Shown: in pieces, positions 42,354 through 64,000 of the stretch
How positions within the stretch are numbered: position 1 is the stretch's first letter
Layout: every line of letters begins with the position of its first letter
DNA from: Engraulis encrasicolus
Lineage: Eukaryota > Chordata > Actinopteri > Clupeiformes > Engraulidae
DNA length: 64,000 bases
NCBI RefSeq assembly: GCF_034702125.1
Contig: NC_085867.1
Location: 44,575,687-44,639,686, forward strand
Direction of reading: 5' to 3'
Notes under the pieces: generated by a model
The model's input: only the letters and a program-made list of their open reading frames with translations
Databases searched by the model: none
What the model was told of the DNA's origin: nothing
Made by a program: the position numbers and the translations under genes

Positions 42354-42620
42354 TGTAATAGACCGGAGCGGTAGTCTCTTTAAGGCGTTTATTGTCAAAC
42401 AGAGCTGCTGTTACAGCCACAACTCACGCATTCATCCCAGTCCAACTCTCCAACTTAACGGGCAAATCATTCTACAACTCTTAGACATTCCGTACACATT
42501 CCATAGAACACCTAGACACGCGCCCCTGTTTCCCTAGTGCTCAAGGCACCAACACAATAATAGCACAAACAATAACAGTAACAGAACATTAACAGAACAC
42601 AATTAACACGGGTTATCACA
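42354..42620 (-). repeat. Gypsy 5' LTR and primer-binding site
   Basis: About 97 percent identical to the 3' LTR. Just inside it, on the element's strand, lies CTGGTGTCAGAATAA, a TGG-starting primer-binding site; its TGGTGTCAGAA core suggests a tRNA-Leu type primer (inference). Confidence 0.9.
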
Positions 42621-42849
42621 ATACTTCAGAGCAAGTGTATAGTCAAAATGAGTTCGTTTCTAACAATAAAAATCAGGCATAAGTTGTGGCTACTTCAAGC
42701 TTCTGAGTCAGCTAAAAGATAAGCTGATGTTGCTAACGAACTTCTAGCTAGCTCTTCTCTCTGGTATTTGTGTTTTACTTTGGCTCAAGTACATTAACTG
42801 GATATCTTCAGAGCATAATTATACTCTGGGAGTTCGTTTCTAACAAAAA

Positions 42850-43128
42850 AAAGACTTTAGCTAGCTAATGTTGCTAGCGGACAAGAGATTCATTATTCAG
42901 TTTGGCTAGCTCTAATGTTGCTAGCGGACATTTAGCTAGCTCTTAACTTTGGCGCCAACAGGCTTACAACACTAACTTGGCATGTTGTAAGACTTTAGCT
43001 AGCTAATGTTGCTAGCGGACAAGAGATTCATTATTCAGTTTGGCTAGCTCTAATGTTGCTAGCGGACATTTAGCTAGCTCTTAACTTTGGCGCCAACAGG
43101 CTTACAACACTAACTTGGCATGTTGTAA
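42850..43128 (+). repeat. 138-bp tandem duplication (two copies)
   Basis: A segment beginning GACTTTAGCTAGCTAATGTT and ending AACTTGGCATGTTGTA is present twice in tandem with nearly identical sequence, inside the 10.5-kb transposon. Smaller TTAGCTAGCTC motifs recur around it. Confidence 0.85.
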
Positions 43129-43711
43129 CTTCAGAACAAAATTATATTCAAAATGTGTTCGTTTCTAACAAGAAATCAATATTCAGTTATGAATACATCG
43201 GGCTATTTCAAACATCCCTCAACAAAGTCAACATGATTTAACCGTTAGACTATAGCTAATTGTTGCTAGCGAACCACCTCACCATGCAGCGCTAGCTCTT
43301 TCAGGTGAAGAGGCCGGCGCAGACAATCTCTGGCCGGCGGGGAAGCACTCCCATCGGCCCTCCTCCAGAAACCACTGATAGCTATGTTGCTAGCGGACAT
43401 TTAGCTAGGTCTTGACTCTGACATGGGTGTTTTGGCACCACTGGACAAGTTTTATAGCTCTTTCGGAGCAAATCTATATTGTAAATTTCGTAGAGTTTGT
43501 TTCTAACAAAACACAAACTTTCCAACAAAGTTGTGAAAACAACCTAGGGCTAAGTTAGCATAGTTATAATAGTGGCCTGTTAGCGGAGGTATGGTCTGAA
43601 GACAAATTCATTGCAAATTACCATCCTGAACAAGAAACTGTTTCGTTATTCACTGTATATTTGGCATTGTCTTGAAATTATTAACGAAACATTGAAAATA
43701 AACGAACTTAC

Positions 43712-43800
43712 CTCACAAAGTGTTTGAATTTCACCAATATCTCAAACGGCTTTCCTGCAGCACCAAGATGGCGGCTTTGTCAGAAAATTGAGAAGCAGAG
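43712..43800 (-). promoter_or_regulatory. YY1-type promoter and untranslated first exon of the transposon gene
   Basis: The plus-strand AAGATGGCGGC at 43765-43775 is a consensus YY1 site. About 50 bp downstream on the minus strand lies a strong donor (TTTGTGAG|GTAAGTTCG at 43712/43711). This would be exon 1 of the eroded gene at 34470-36450; the gypsy element sits in the following intron. Inference from motif and layout. Confidence 0.45.
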
Positions 43801-44070
43801 TTACGTACTTGACGTTGAGCGTCAGACCTGCGTCAGTTACCAATCTCTTAGTAAACATTTGCTTAACCAATGATATTAGTCATTTTTCAACCAATCTGTT
43901 ATTAAAGTTAACCTTTGTTAAATCAACCAATTTGTTCTTAACCAATGATATTAGTTGTTAGATAACCAATTTGTTTGTTTAATAGTTACCAATGTCACAG
44001 TTAATTTGACCAATATTGCCTCAACCAACGAGATTAGTCATTTTTTTAACCAATCTCTTTTAAGGGTGTA

Positions 44071-45262
44071 CCTGTGCAACCTAATGGAACTGTGAACCAC
44101 TAGATCGACTTGTATGGACCCACACACCACGGCCAAAGCGTTCAAAAGGGTTTTAATGCACGCTATGAGCTTTAAAACAGGTCAAATACCTGCCCGACGG
44201 GCCAGGGTTTAACCGAAAACAGCGCAATTGAACAACTTTGCGCAGCACGCATGAAACTTTCTCGCGGTTTCCCCTTTCATCCTTTTCCCTGGGTCCACCC
44301 AAGATGGGATATGAATCCAAACTGGCCGGAATTGCCCTTTAATATAAAATTAATATTTATGCAATCATGCCAAATGCTTCATACATTAGTCAAAATGTTG
44401 TTGGTTAATTTATATATATATTATATTCCAGGTTTCATTAATGTTACAGTCACACCGCAGGATATTTGACATAACCTTCACATAGGCCCTAAATCTTAAC
44501 AAAAATGTTTCTTCTCATCTAAGACTAATATGAAACATAAGGTATCACATCTTCTTTCATTGACATTTATTTTTTAAAGGAAAAATGACAGTTTTGTAGG
44601 TTTTTAACCAATGTTACGAAAAAACAAGGCGTCACGTCTCCCACCCTAATATATTTTTTGCATTAGGTGAAAATGTGGTGGGGATCTATCAACAATATAT
44701 TTTTGAATTACCGGTAGGTGAAAAAGTGGTGAGGATAAGATAGGTTTATCTCACTACTGGTATGGACATGTCCCTTCAATCCACACCTAAAATTACACCC
44801 ATGCATGTGGAACAGTACTTTGGGTAAATTTCTGCACCTTACTGTATGCATTGAAGCTGTAATTTCGCTGCATGTGTCTGCCCATGCTTTATCAAGTCCC
44901 CTCCAACAGGCGGCGCCAGATAGCTGTGGTGGTGAAGTGGGCGAAATGGGCTCGCTGCCTCTTTCCGACCGTCCCTGAACACACCAGACTAGTTTGTACA
45001 GACATGTTGACCACCCAGGAATTAGATTTAGTTTGCTAACCAAGTTTGGGCTCTACTGGAGCACGTGTGTGTGTGTGTGTGTGTATGTGAATCTCTGTGG
45101 CTGCATGCGGCTTGGTGGTTAACGTTAGGTTCGTATTCTCGGAGACACTGCAGCTTCTTGTTCTAATGCAAATCCATTTCTGTCTTTGACACTCCTCGTT
45201 CTCTGCAGTGAGTGTGTTGTTGTGTGTGGCCGGGTGCGAGCCTTGCTGTCTTCAGAGCGATC
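44071..45262. other. enoph1 5' flank
   Basis: About 44334-44645 matches the second half of the element at 48177-49130 (TTTATGCAATCATGCC... to CGTCACGTCTCCCACCC). A (GT)n of 12 units is at 45063-45086. The enoph1 promoter should lie between about 44900 and 45230. I see no TATA box; GTTAACGTTAGG and a modest GC content are the only features. Confidence 0.45.

Positions 45263-56718
<11,456 letters not shown>

Positions 56719-56814
<96 letters not shown>
56719..56814 (+). repeat. (CA)n microsatellite in the enoph1 3' UTR
   Basis: About 46 CA units starting directly after the stop codon, so they would be transcribed in the 3' UTR. Confidence 0.95.
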
Positions 56815-56815
<1 letters not shown>

Positions 56816-56925
56816 CACCATTATGACCTCTCACGTCTGTCCTCTCAGCAGCAGCCCCCCCCCCATGTGGTGTTTTTATGTGGTCAGACACTGCGTAGCA
56901 AAATGACAGAAATGCAGCATTCGAG

Positions 56926-57091
<166 letters not shown>

Positions 57092-57424
57092 ATGCAATCA
57101 CAACAATGTCCTCAGTGGTCTTAGCAGCTGTTTACACGTATGTGGATATTTCTGAAAGTGCATCGGTTTGGCCTTGTGTTAACAAGTAACCAGAGTTTTC
57201 GAATGAGCATTTCAAAACTCCCGTTTGTGGGGGGATAAAACGAACCTATCACAATGGAGTTTTCATTTTCATCCACATGTTGTGTTTATACATAAACGGA
57301 TTAAAAATATACGCATACATGTAATCTGCACCTCAATGTGCCAGCTCTCTCATGTCCTCCTTCAGTATCAGTGGAAAAGATGTGAGCAGAGGTCCCCACA
57401 GAGACCTGATACTGTATGATGTCA
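57092..57424. other. Probable enoph1 3' UTR / downstream flank
   Basis: No gene is seen. ATTAAA at 57300-57305 is one candidate poly(A) signal for enoph1; the true end is not determined. Confidence 0.3.
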
Positions 57425-57429
57425 GCAGA

Positions 57430-57724
57430 GGTCCTGACAGAGGTGTCAAAAGTAAGAATGAATTTGTGGTGGAAGTACAACAGCAGCGTGTGATATTACA
57501 TACACCATTCACGGCTTTGTACCAAATGGGATAGATCGACTAAGTTGTTACTGAAAAACACTAAAAACCTAACAAGGACCCACCACAAACTTTAGGCAAT
57601 CAGTGCGCTGTGAGTCAGCTGATCATATAACGAGTACACAGGTCTACTCGTTATTACTAAGAAATAAGTTACCTATGTTGGAAGGAAACCGTGTCTTTTT
57701 TACTTTTACTGTTGACACCTCTTG
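57430..57724. mobile_element. hAT-like MITE related to the copy at 35412
   Basis: GACAGAGGTGTCAAAAGTAAG on the left and TTACTTTTACTGTTGACACCTC on the right are inverted ends. The interior (in reverse) shares GTTTGTGGTGGGTCCTTGTT and CTCGTTATATGATCAGCTGA with the 35412 copy. Confidence 0.65.
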
Positions 57725-58135
57725 TCCCGGCTGTTGAACCTCAAGGCCCACGTGCCAAACACCAGTCCAGTGGCAGTCCAGAGTCCTAGAGGAACTGTAG
57801 TATGAATTCAGAAGTAGTCTTGACGTCTTGACGTCCAGTGGTAGTACGATATGATGATGTCTTGTGTTGGTGGCTGTTTTTTGCTCAGTGGAGATGGGCG
57901 TCGAAAAGTAGGTTAAAAACTCCCATATCTAAACACATCTGACCTACAAAATAGTAGGACCAGGACAACCAAATAGCCAGATTAAAAAAAAAAACAGGAT
58001 TTGATGGTTTTCACCCGAAACATCACAGAGAGAGAAAAAACAAATCCTGGTTGAAACAGGCTATTTTCTTTTTGATCTCGTTATGCAGTTCTGCCCCCAT
58101 GTCCCAGGTCTCCGCAGGACCCAGGCCACATCCCT
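57725..58135. other. Intergenic stretch without a recognisable feature
   Basis: No domain, splice-supported exon or mobile element is seen here. Confidence 0.4.
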
Positions 58136-58735
58136 ACCTCAGTGCCAAGGAGAGGACGGGAGAGTATATATGGAAATGGACCCCCTGCCATGCCAGTGTA
58201 GCTAACTAGTGCACCCCCACCTCCTCATCAATGCCAAGGAGAGGACGGGAGAGTATGTATGGGAATGGACCCCCTGCCATGCCAGTGTAGCTAGCTAGTG
58301 CACCCCCCACTCCCCCACTTCCTCATCAGCAAGGAGAGGATGGGAGACTAGATATGGGAATGGACCCCCTGCCATGCCAGTGTAGCTAGCTAGCGCACCC
58401 CCACCCCCACTTCCTCATCAGCAAGGAGAGGATGGGAGACTAGATATGGGAATGGACCCCCTGCCATGCCAGTGTAGCTAGCTAGCACACCCCCACCTCC
58501 TCATCAGCAAGGAGAGGACGGGAGAGGGACCTCTTCATCCCCCCCCAGTGTTGATAAACGTTAGTGTAGCTAGCTAGCCTCCTCCCCCCCCCAGTGTTGC
58601 GAAACGCTAGTGTAGCTAGCTACCACACCGCCTCCTCATCCCCCCACAGTGTTGAGAAACGCTAGTGTAGCTAGCTAGCTAGTACACCCCTGCCTCCTCA
58701 CCCCCCCACAGTGTTGAGAAACGATAGTGTAGTGT
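58136..58735 (+). repeat. Minisatellite of about 85-95 bp plus shorter derived units
   Basis: Four long units share AAGGAGAGGACGGGAGA, GGAATGGACCCCCTGCCATG and CCAGTGTAGCTAGCTAG. Four shorter ones share CAGTGTTGAGAAACG and AGTGTAGCTAGCTA. Confidence 0.88.
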
Positions 58736-58781
58736 GGAGCTTCCTCAGTCATTCTTTCCTAGGATCCAACATTACCTCATA

Positions 58782-59510
58782 GGGTGCATTCCAATATGCG
58801 GACTCCCGTCCTTTGTCTGTGCTTGTGCCCTCGTGTTTCGCTGACGCCCCGCTTCCGTGGAGAAAACCCTTACATTTCCCCGCCGTCAGCCTGCTGTAGC
58901 CGCAACAACTTTTGGGGGACTATTCTTCATTCACCATCCCGTTTGCAAATGCGAGAAAATGACAATAGAATTGAGCTTTTGCACGATATTGAAATACAAT
59001 CATGCTGTCCGGCAGTGGTGTCAACAATGATCGATTCGGCGATGCAATCCAATGCGGAGCATGGACGATCCAGAATCGATCCGGCAAGTTCCAGAATCGA
59101 TCCGGCAATTTTTTTAAGTTTCAATTACTTCCATGGATATTTCGGGAGCAAATGAATGTTAAATTAAATAAAAGCACTTCAAAACATTGCAAGACTGATA
59201 CAGACTGATACAGAAAACAGCCAATAAATTGTTGCTCAGTATCTGACTACTTGTATTGCCTCATCATGACTGATTAAACATTTGCTTTGCTTTCAGTAGA
59301 AATGTAATGCATTGCAATGGATTGTAGAATTATATCGGATCGGAACGGATCGCATAGAATCAAATTGAATCGAATCGCTACCTCCCGAATCGTGATCGAA
59401 TCGGATCTCGAGGGCAGTGCCGATCCACACCACTACTGTCCGGCGACGTCATCACCAGGCCACAAGGATGCAAGTGAGGACGGGAGTCTACATATTGGAA
59501 TCCACCCATA
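58782..59510. mobile_element. MITE related to 19388 and 49697, interrupted by a second element
   Basis: GGGTGCATTCCAATATGCGG on the left and CATATTGGAATCCACCC on the right are inverted ends. The body matches the family (CAACAACTTTTGGGGGACT, ATTGAGCTTTTGCACGATAT). It is split at about 59013-59432 by an insertion with ends GGCAGTGGTGT / ACACCACTACTG and GAATCGATCCGGCAA repeats. Confidence 0.65.
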
Positions 59511-60194
59511 AATACTCTAGTGAATAGTTTGGGGGTTTTGGGAGTCGAGTATGTTCATACCTACCATGTGCCCAACCCAGTCATGTTGAAACCAACTTCA
59601 TATTGCTACCAGCGATTAGCGTTGCTCATCCAGCTCCAGCCGTGTATACAGTAGTGCATTCTGCTGGATGAAGATTGGGATTCAATAGCTATAGCCAGCC
59701 TGACTTCTCCAGACCCAGCTTTGTGAGCTCACACAAGGGTCTGGAGGACTTTTCGAATTCTCCCTGATCCCAAACTAAATGCAGTAGAACCAATCTGGAT
59801 TGCCGGATTTTCAGAGATGTGTAGTCAAAATGTTAAATCTAGTGAAGGGAAAAATAAGTAAAACGCGAGAGTTGTTTCAGCAACAATGGCTGCTCGCATG
59901 GACTCACTCATGGACATTGATTCTGTAATTTTAACTGTACTTTCGAATCTGTGAGTAAGTAGTTAAAGTAGCAGCTCATTAAAAATGTCAGACAAGTGTT
60001 TCCCCAATCATGTGCAAGGATTTTTCTTGATAAAACTCTGCCTTCAGAGACCTACAGCCATGGCGCGGCTCCAGATGGATGTTCATGGAGCAAGGCGAAA
60101 CCCATTCATCTGGCCAGAGTCCGGCTGTGTTATACACGTAGCTGTTGTGCATTCAGAAAGACAGATGTTGACATGTAATGACGTGTAGTAGCTT
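59511..60194. other. Intergenic stretch without a recognisable gene
   Basis: ATGGCTGCTCGCATGG near 59885 and other short frames show no family resemblance. Nothing can be named. Confidence 0.4.
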
Positions 60195-60197
60195 TGG

Positions 60198-60742
60198 AAA
60201 CAGGGGTGGGGAACCTAGTTATGTCTCGAGGGCCGCAGGGGTGGGGAACTTACTGTACGTCTCGAGGGCCGCAGGGGTGGGTAACCTATTGTACGTCTCG
60301 AGGGCCGCAGGGGTGGGGAACGTAGTATGTCTCGAGGGCCGCAGGGGTGGGGAACCTTGTATGTCTCGAGGGCCGCAGGGGTGGGGAACTTGCTGTATGT
60401 CTTGAGGGCCGCAGGGGTGGGGAACCTAGTATGTCTCGAAGTCCGTAAGCGGACCTTGAGGCGGTCTTATCTGGCCCCCGATATAATTTTAATATTATGC
60501 ATCTTCACCTGAAATATAACACATTTTGTGAACAAATTCTAGATATAACATTTGCAATGCAATTAAGTTATATTTTCAGGGGACCTATTGAAGATGGGGT
60601 CTGTTGTAAAGGTGGCTGCCTCAAATATACAGTAGGCCTAAAGTGCAGGGGAAAATCCTGGTTTGTGGCCATAGTACGGCCCTTGGAGGATTTTAACATT
60701 TGAAGTGGCCCTTCCTATGGGTGGCCCCTCCCCACCCCTGTT
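60198..60742. mobile_element. hAT-like MITE with an amplified left terminus
   Basis: The left end CAGGGGTGGGGAACC and the right end (complement of GGCCCCTCCCCACCCCTG) are terminal inverted repeats. The left terminal segment with CTCGAGGGCCG is repeated in tandem about seven times (60198-60440, period about 35-38 bp). Confidence 0.75.
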
Positions 60743-61281
60743 CTAAAGGTTGCTCACCCCTCTAAAGGTTCCCGACCCCTGTTCTAAATGGATCCTTCAC
60801 TTGGTGCTTACTCCACTCGGCTGCAGTATTACAGATGTCCTGGTGGAATGGAAAACACAATTCACAATCTACTGTCATTTGATGTGTGTGTAAGATACTG
60901 AGTGTGTGTTGGTGTGTGAATGTTTGTAAAACCCTAAGATGATGATATGCATTTGTGCTCTCCTTTGACGGCACCTGTACTCTTGTGGAACTTTTAATTG
61001 ATGCAAAAAAATAATAATAAAATAAAACAAGAATGTTTGTCTGAAACAACCTTCAATGTCTGAAACCAGTTTCTCATTTACCATTTTCTAACACAGAAAA
61101 AAATGAAAATGAGTGTAGATTATTGAATTAAATATTTAATTTGGACAATAATAATATTTGACCATTTTGTTCGCTGTGGGGGCTGTTACCCTTTCGAGCC
61201 CCAAGCTGTGTTGTGCAATGTTACAGGTAGATTTCTTTAATACTATATACAGTAGGGTCCAATAGCTCATGACAACACAGA
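60743..61281. other. Intergenic stretch without a recognisable gene
   Basis: A/T-rich; nothing recognised. Confidence 0.4.
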
Positions 61282-61502
61282 TACAGTGCCCTCCATAATT
61301 ATTGGCACCCCTGGTTAAGATGTGTTTTTTAGCTTCCAATTATTTTATTTTTTTTCTAAATAATATGGGACCTTAATGGAAAAAAAGAGAAAAATCCAAC
61401 CTTCAATACAAGTGCATTTATTCAGTGGGGAAAAAATCCCACATAAAGAAATAATTATTTGACATCAAATAATGTGTGTCACAATTATTAGCACCCCTGG
61501 TG

Positions 61503-61871
61503 TTAATATTTTGTACAACCCCCTTTTGCCAACAAAACAGCACCTAATCTTCTCCTATAATGTTTCACAAGATGGGAAAAGACAGAAAGAGGGATCTTCA
61601 GCCATTCCTCTTTGCAGAATCTCTCTAAATCATCCAGAGACCTGGGTCCTCTCCTCTGTACTCTCCTCTTCAGCTCACCCCACAGGTTCTCAATAGGGTT
61701 GAGGTCAGGGGACTGAGATGGCCATGGGAGGAGCTTGATTTTGTGTCTGGTGAACCATTTCTGTGTAGATTTGGCCATATGTTTAGGGTCATTGTCTTGC
61801 TGAAAGACCCAGTGACGACCCAGCTTCAGCTTTCGGGCAGAGGGCAACAGATTTTGATTTAAAATGTCCTG
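61503..61871 (-). pseudogene. Tc1-like transposase, C-terminal part (interrupted)
   Basis: The frame reads [37 protein letters not shown] and [20 protein letters not shown], then ends GCTKY. The second Asp (QDNDPKH) and the Glu (NPIENLW) of the DD(34)E catalytic triad are present. Coding sequence continues at 63490-63379 (VKYGGGSVMLWGCFASKGPG) across the inserted element, so the gene is split and inactive. Confidence 0.88.
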
Positions 61872-63375
61872 GGGCCTCATTTATAACGGGTGCGTACGCA
61901 CAAAAGACTGCGCACGCCAAGTTCACCGCAAGGTTTGGTATTTATAGAAAAAGAACTTGGCGGTAAACATGCGTAGCTCCACGCAAAGTTTGACCCATGC
62001 GTAGGCACTAAACAAAAGACCAAACGCGGAAAGCGCGACCTCGGGAGGTAGCTGGAAGAACGACCCGAAATTGGTTGAAGAAAAAAATCAAAGGTCACGT
62101 GTCACGATAGCCACTTTAACATTAGTTAATCCAGTTCGCAACGAAAACGCGGTTGTTTGTTGTTTGGTAATGGTGGAAAATAATAAGTAGGCCAGTCTGT
62201 CTACCAGGCCTATCCGTAGCCACATGCATGTAATAGACGCTTCAAATTGTACGTTTAGGATAGGCCTACGTTACATTTGGAAATACCCTACATTATATTA
62301 ACAATAACCACGGACCTTTCCAGTATCGGGCTATAATCGTATCGGTAGGCTATAAAGTGTTCCGAGTCTGCACGGAACTACGTCACATTTAAGCCAGTTG
62401 CAGAATCATCTGCTCGAGTCCCACGTGTATCTGTAATGGTTGATTTTCTCAGCCATACAGGCAAGCGCAAGTGCCAGACTAATGGACAGCTTCGTTTCTC
62501 TTGTTGCATGTCATTTCTTTTCCATGCGGTTATTCGTCATCAAAGCAGAGGTGTGCATTTGACAGCTGGTCTTATACACTGATAATGTACGTTTATAATA
62601 CACACATTTAACAAAATACAGACTAGAAAATGCACATAGGCCTATGTGATGCTGTCTGTGGATATGTCGATCGACAGTTGGGGCGTCGCTTTGAACTGAA
62701 AGCAGACAGCTGCGCGCAGTGACCAACGGCAATTGTTGAAAAAAGTTTAAACCCGGTGCATATGAGGTGCGATGAGACAGCGAATAGATTTTCTACCGGT
62801 GAATTTCACATGGGGACATGCCATGTGAGATGTTTCCTTGACGCAGCTATTTTCCCCTTTGTTCACAACTCAATTAATACTAGCCTACATGTCCATGACT
62901 TGGCAGGTTCATGTCCATACCATCCTTATTTTATTTATTTTTTTATTTCTGGTATAGCGTGATTTTTGTCAACATAACCATCCACATGCTGCAAGGTTTT
63001 ATTTTTGTAGCCTACGACTTCCCAAACTTAACCGCTCCACTTTGCCCAACGTTCTCTAGGCCTATCTAATAAAACTGTTTGCTCCACATGTGGTAAATAG
63101 GCTATCTCGTCTGCTTTCCGCACGCCGTCCACAGATATAAATATTCATTTTGGGCGTTTCACTGAATATTCATAGATAATTATGGGTGTGTCCACAGGTG
63201 CGCACATTTGCCGCAACTTCAGAGTCAGTTGGGATTTATAAAGGGAAATCGACGTGGAACGTGCGTGCGCCATGCTTTATAAATCTGAATATTTTCTTGC
63301 GCACGCACATCCTGAGTTTCGTGCGTGCGCCATCTTTTGGCGCATTCCTTCCGCAAAGTTTTATAAATGAGGCCC
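61872..63375. mobile_element. 1.5-kb TIR element 'GGGCCTCATTTATAA', copy 1
   Basis: The ends GGGCCTCATTTATAA and TTATAAATGAGGCCC are perfect 15-bp inverted repeats flanked by a 3-bp duplication CTG (61869-61871 and 63376-63378), as in PIF/Harbinger-type elements. GCGTACGCAC and GCGCACGCA motifs lie just inside. No transposase frame. Confidence 0.8.
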
Positions 63376-63378
63376 CTG

Positions 63379-63492
63379 GTATTTCAAAGCATTCATGATG
63401 CCATGCACCCTAACAAGGTTCCCAGGGCCTTTGGAAGCGAAACAGCCCCACAGCATCACTGACCCACCCCCATACTTCACAGTGGGTATGAG
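63379..63492 (-). pseudogene. Tc1-like transposase, middle part
   Basis: About 37 codons reading VKYGGGSVMLWGCFASKGPG...VHGIMNALKYQ, which joined directly to DILNQN before the insertion. Cut at its upstream side by the second insertion. Confidence 0.85.
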
Positions 63493-64000
63493 GGGCCTCA
63501 TTTATAAAACTTTGCGGAAGGAATGCGCCAAAAGATGGCGCACGCACGAAACTCAGGATGTGCGTGCGCAAGAAAATATTCAGATTTATAAAGCATGGCG
63601 CACGCACGTTCCACGTAGACTTCCCTTTATAAATCCCAACTGACTCTGAAGTTGCGGCAAATGTGCGCACCTGTGGACACACCCATAATTATCTATGAAT
63701 ATTCAGTGAAACGCCCAAAATGAATATTTATAGGCCTATCTGTGGACGGCGTGCGGAAAGCAGACGCGATAGCCTATTTACCACATGTGGAGCAAACAGT
63801 TTTATTAGATAGGCCTAGAGAACGTTGGGCAAAGTGGAGCGGTTAAGTTTGGGAAGTCGTAGGCTACAAAAATAAAAACCTTGAATTGCAGCATGTGGAT
63901 GGTTATGTTGACAAAAATCACGCTATACCAGAAGTAAAAAAAAAAATACATAAAATAAGGATGGCATGGACATGAACCTGCCAAGTCATGGACATGTAGG
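63493..64000. mobile_element. TIR element 'GGGCCTCATTTATAA', copy 2 (runs off the window)
   Basis: The first 508 bp are the near-exact inverted complement of 62884-63375 of copy 1, so the two copies face each other with 117 bp of Tc1 sequence between them. Confidence 0.85.

Larger units (their letters stand above)
37127..42620 (-). mobile_element. Full-length Ty3/gypsy LTR retrotransposon
   Basis: Two 267-bp direct LTRs (37127-37393 and about 42354-42620; TGTGATAACC...CTATTACA on the minus strand) differ at only about eight positions. The insertion is flanked by the 4-bp duplication ATAC (37123-37126, 42621-42624). The element reads on the minus strand: 5' LTR, primer-binding site, gag, pol, polypurine tract, 3' LTR. 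Both genes are open over their full length. No env frame is present. The high LTR identity implies a recent insertion. Confidence 0.97.
33549..44068. mobile_element. 10.5-kb TIR transposon with TA target duplication, carrying its own gene and a nested gypsy element
   Basis: The left end CACTCTTAAAAAAGATTGGT and the complement of the right end (CACCCTTAAAAGAGATTGGT) are inverted repeats. Both are flanked by TA (33547-33548 and 44069-44070). The subterminal 300 bp on each side are packed with AACCAAT / ATTGGTT motifs, as expected for transposase-binding arrays. Without the nested gypsy element the unit is about 5.0 kb. CACT-starting ends suggest an EnSpm/CACTA relative, but a TA duplication also allows Tc1/mariner-type superfamilies. 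No recognisable transposase survives. Confidence 0.75.
61284..63492 (-). mobile_element. Tc1-like transposon, broken
   Basis: The left terminal repeat CAGTGCCCTCCATAATTATT is preceded by TA (61282-61283). The transposase reads on the minus strand: 63490-63379, then 61871-61503, with a 1.5-kb insertion between them and a second insertion cutting off the N-terminal part at 63493. The remaining end lies outside the window. Confidence 0.85.

Noticed and set aside
62511..62962. Short frames inside the GGGCCTCATTTATAA element
   Set aside because: Too short, no transposase motifs, not preserved in the second copy as far as visible.

Overview
The window is vertebrate nuclear DNA, almost certainly from a teleost fish. 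It has two split genes with canonical GT-AG introns, very long (CA)n/(GT)n/(GA)n microsatellites, a Ty3/gypsy retrotransposon, Tc1-like transposase remnants, many palindromic MITEs, and tRNA-headed SINEs that end in a GTAATGTAATG-type tail. I could not assign a species.

Two host genes can be reconstructed exon by exon. On the minus strand, hnrnpdl (heterogeneous nuclear ribonucleoprotein D-like) has seven coding exons at 24303-13062 and a spliced 3' UTR reaching about 10615; the predicted protein is 311 aa. On the plus strand, enoph1 (enolase-phosphatase 1 of the methionine salvage pathway) has six coding exons at 45263-56717; the predicted protein is 256 aa. From general knowledge, these two genes are close head-to-head neighbours in mammals. 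Here they keep that orientation, but their start codons lie about 21 kb apart.

Layout. 1-10.6 kb: intergenic, with dispersed repeats, minisatellites and two SINEs; no gene seen. 10.6-24.45 kb: hnrnpdl, whose introns 2, 5 and 6 carry MITEs (several nested) while its 3' end (10.6-13.1 kb) looks free of transposons and holds a predicted 54-nt cassette exon. 24.45-45.2 kb: a stack of mobile elements separating the two promoters. These are a 1.7-kb element with perfect 61-bp terminal inverted repeats; a 5.7-kb element with about 600-bp inverted arms that holds gene-like exons and a promoter-like block; and a 10.5-kb TIR element with a TA target duplication, which carries its own eroded minus-strand gene and is itself hit by a 5.5-kb gypsy retrotransposon. 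45.2-56.7 kb: enoph1. Its introns hold four layers of nested transposons, a foldback element, and duplicated exon ends that carry extra 5' splice sites. 56.7-64 kb: 3' flank with giant microsatellites, minisatellites, MITEs, and a Tc1 element broken by two copies of another transposon.

The two host genes do not form a pathway together. hnrnpdl encodes a nuclear RNA-binding splicing and transcription regulator; enoph1 encodes a cytosolic HAD-family enzyme. Their link is the ancestral shared promoter region, which is where the mobile elements have accumulated here. Most other open frames in the window are translations of microsatellites or transposon debris and are not listed.
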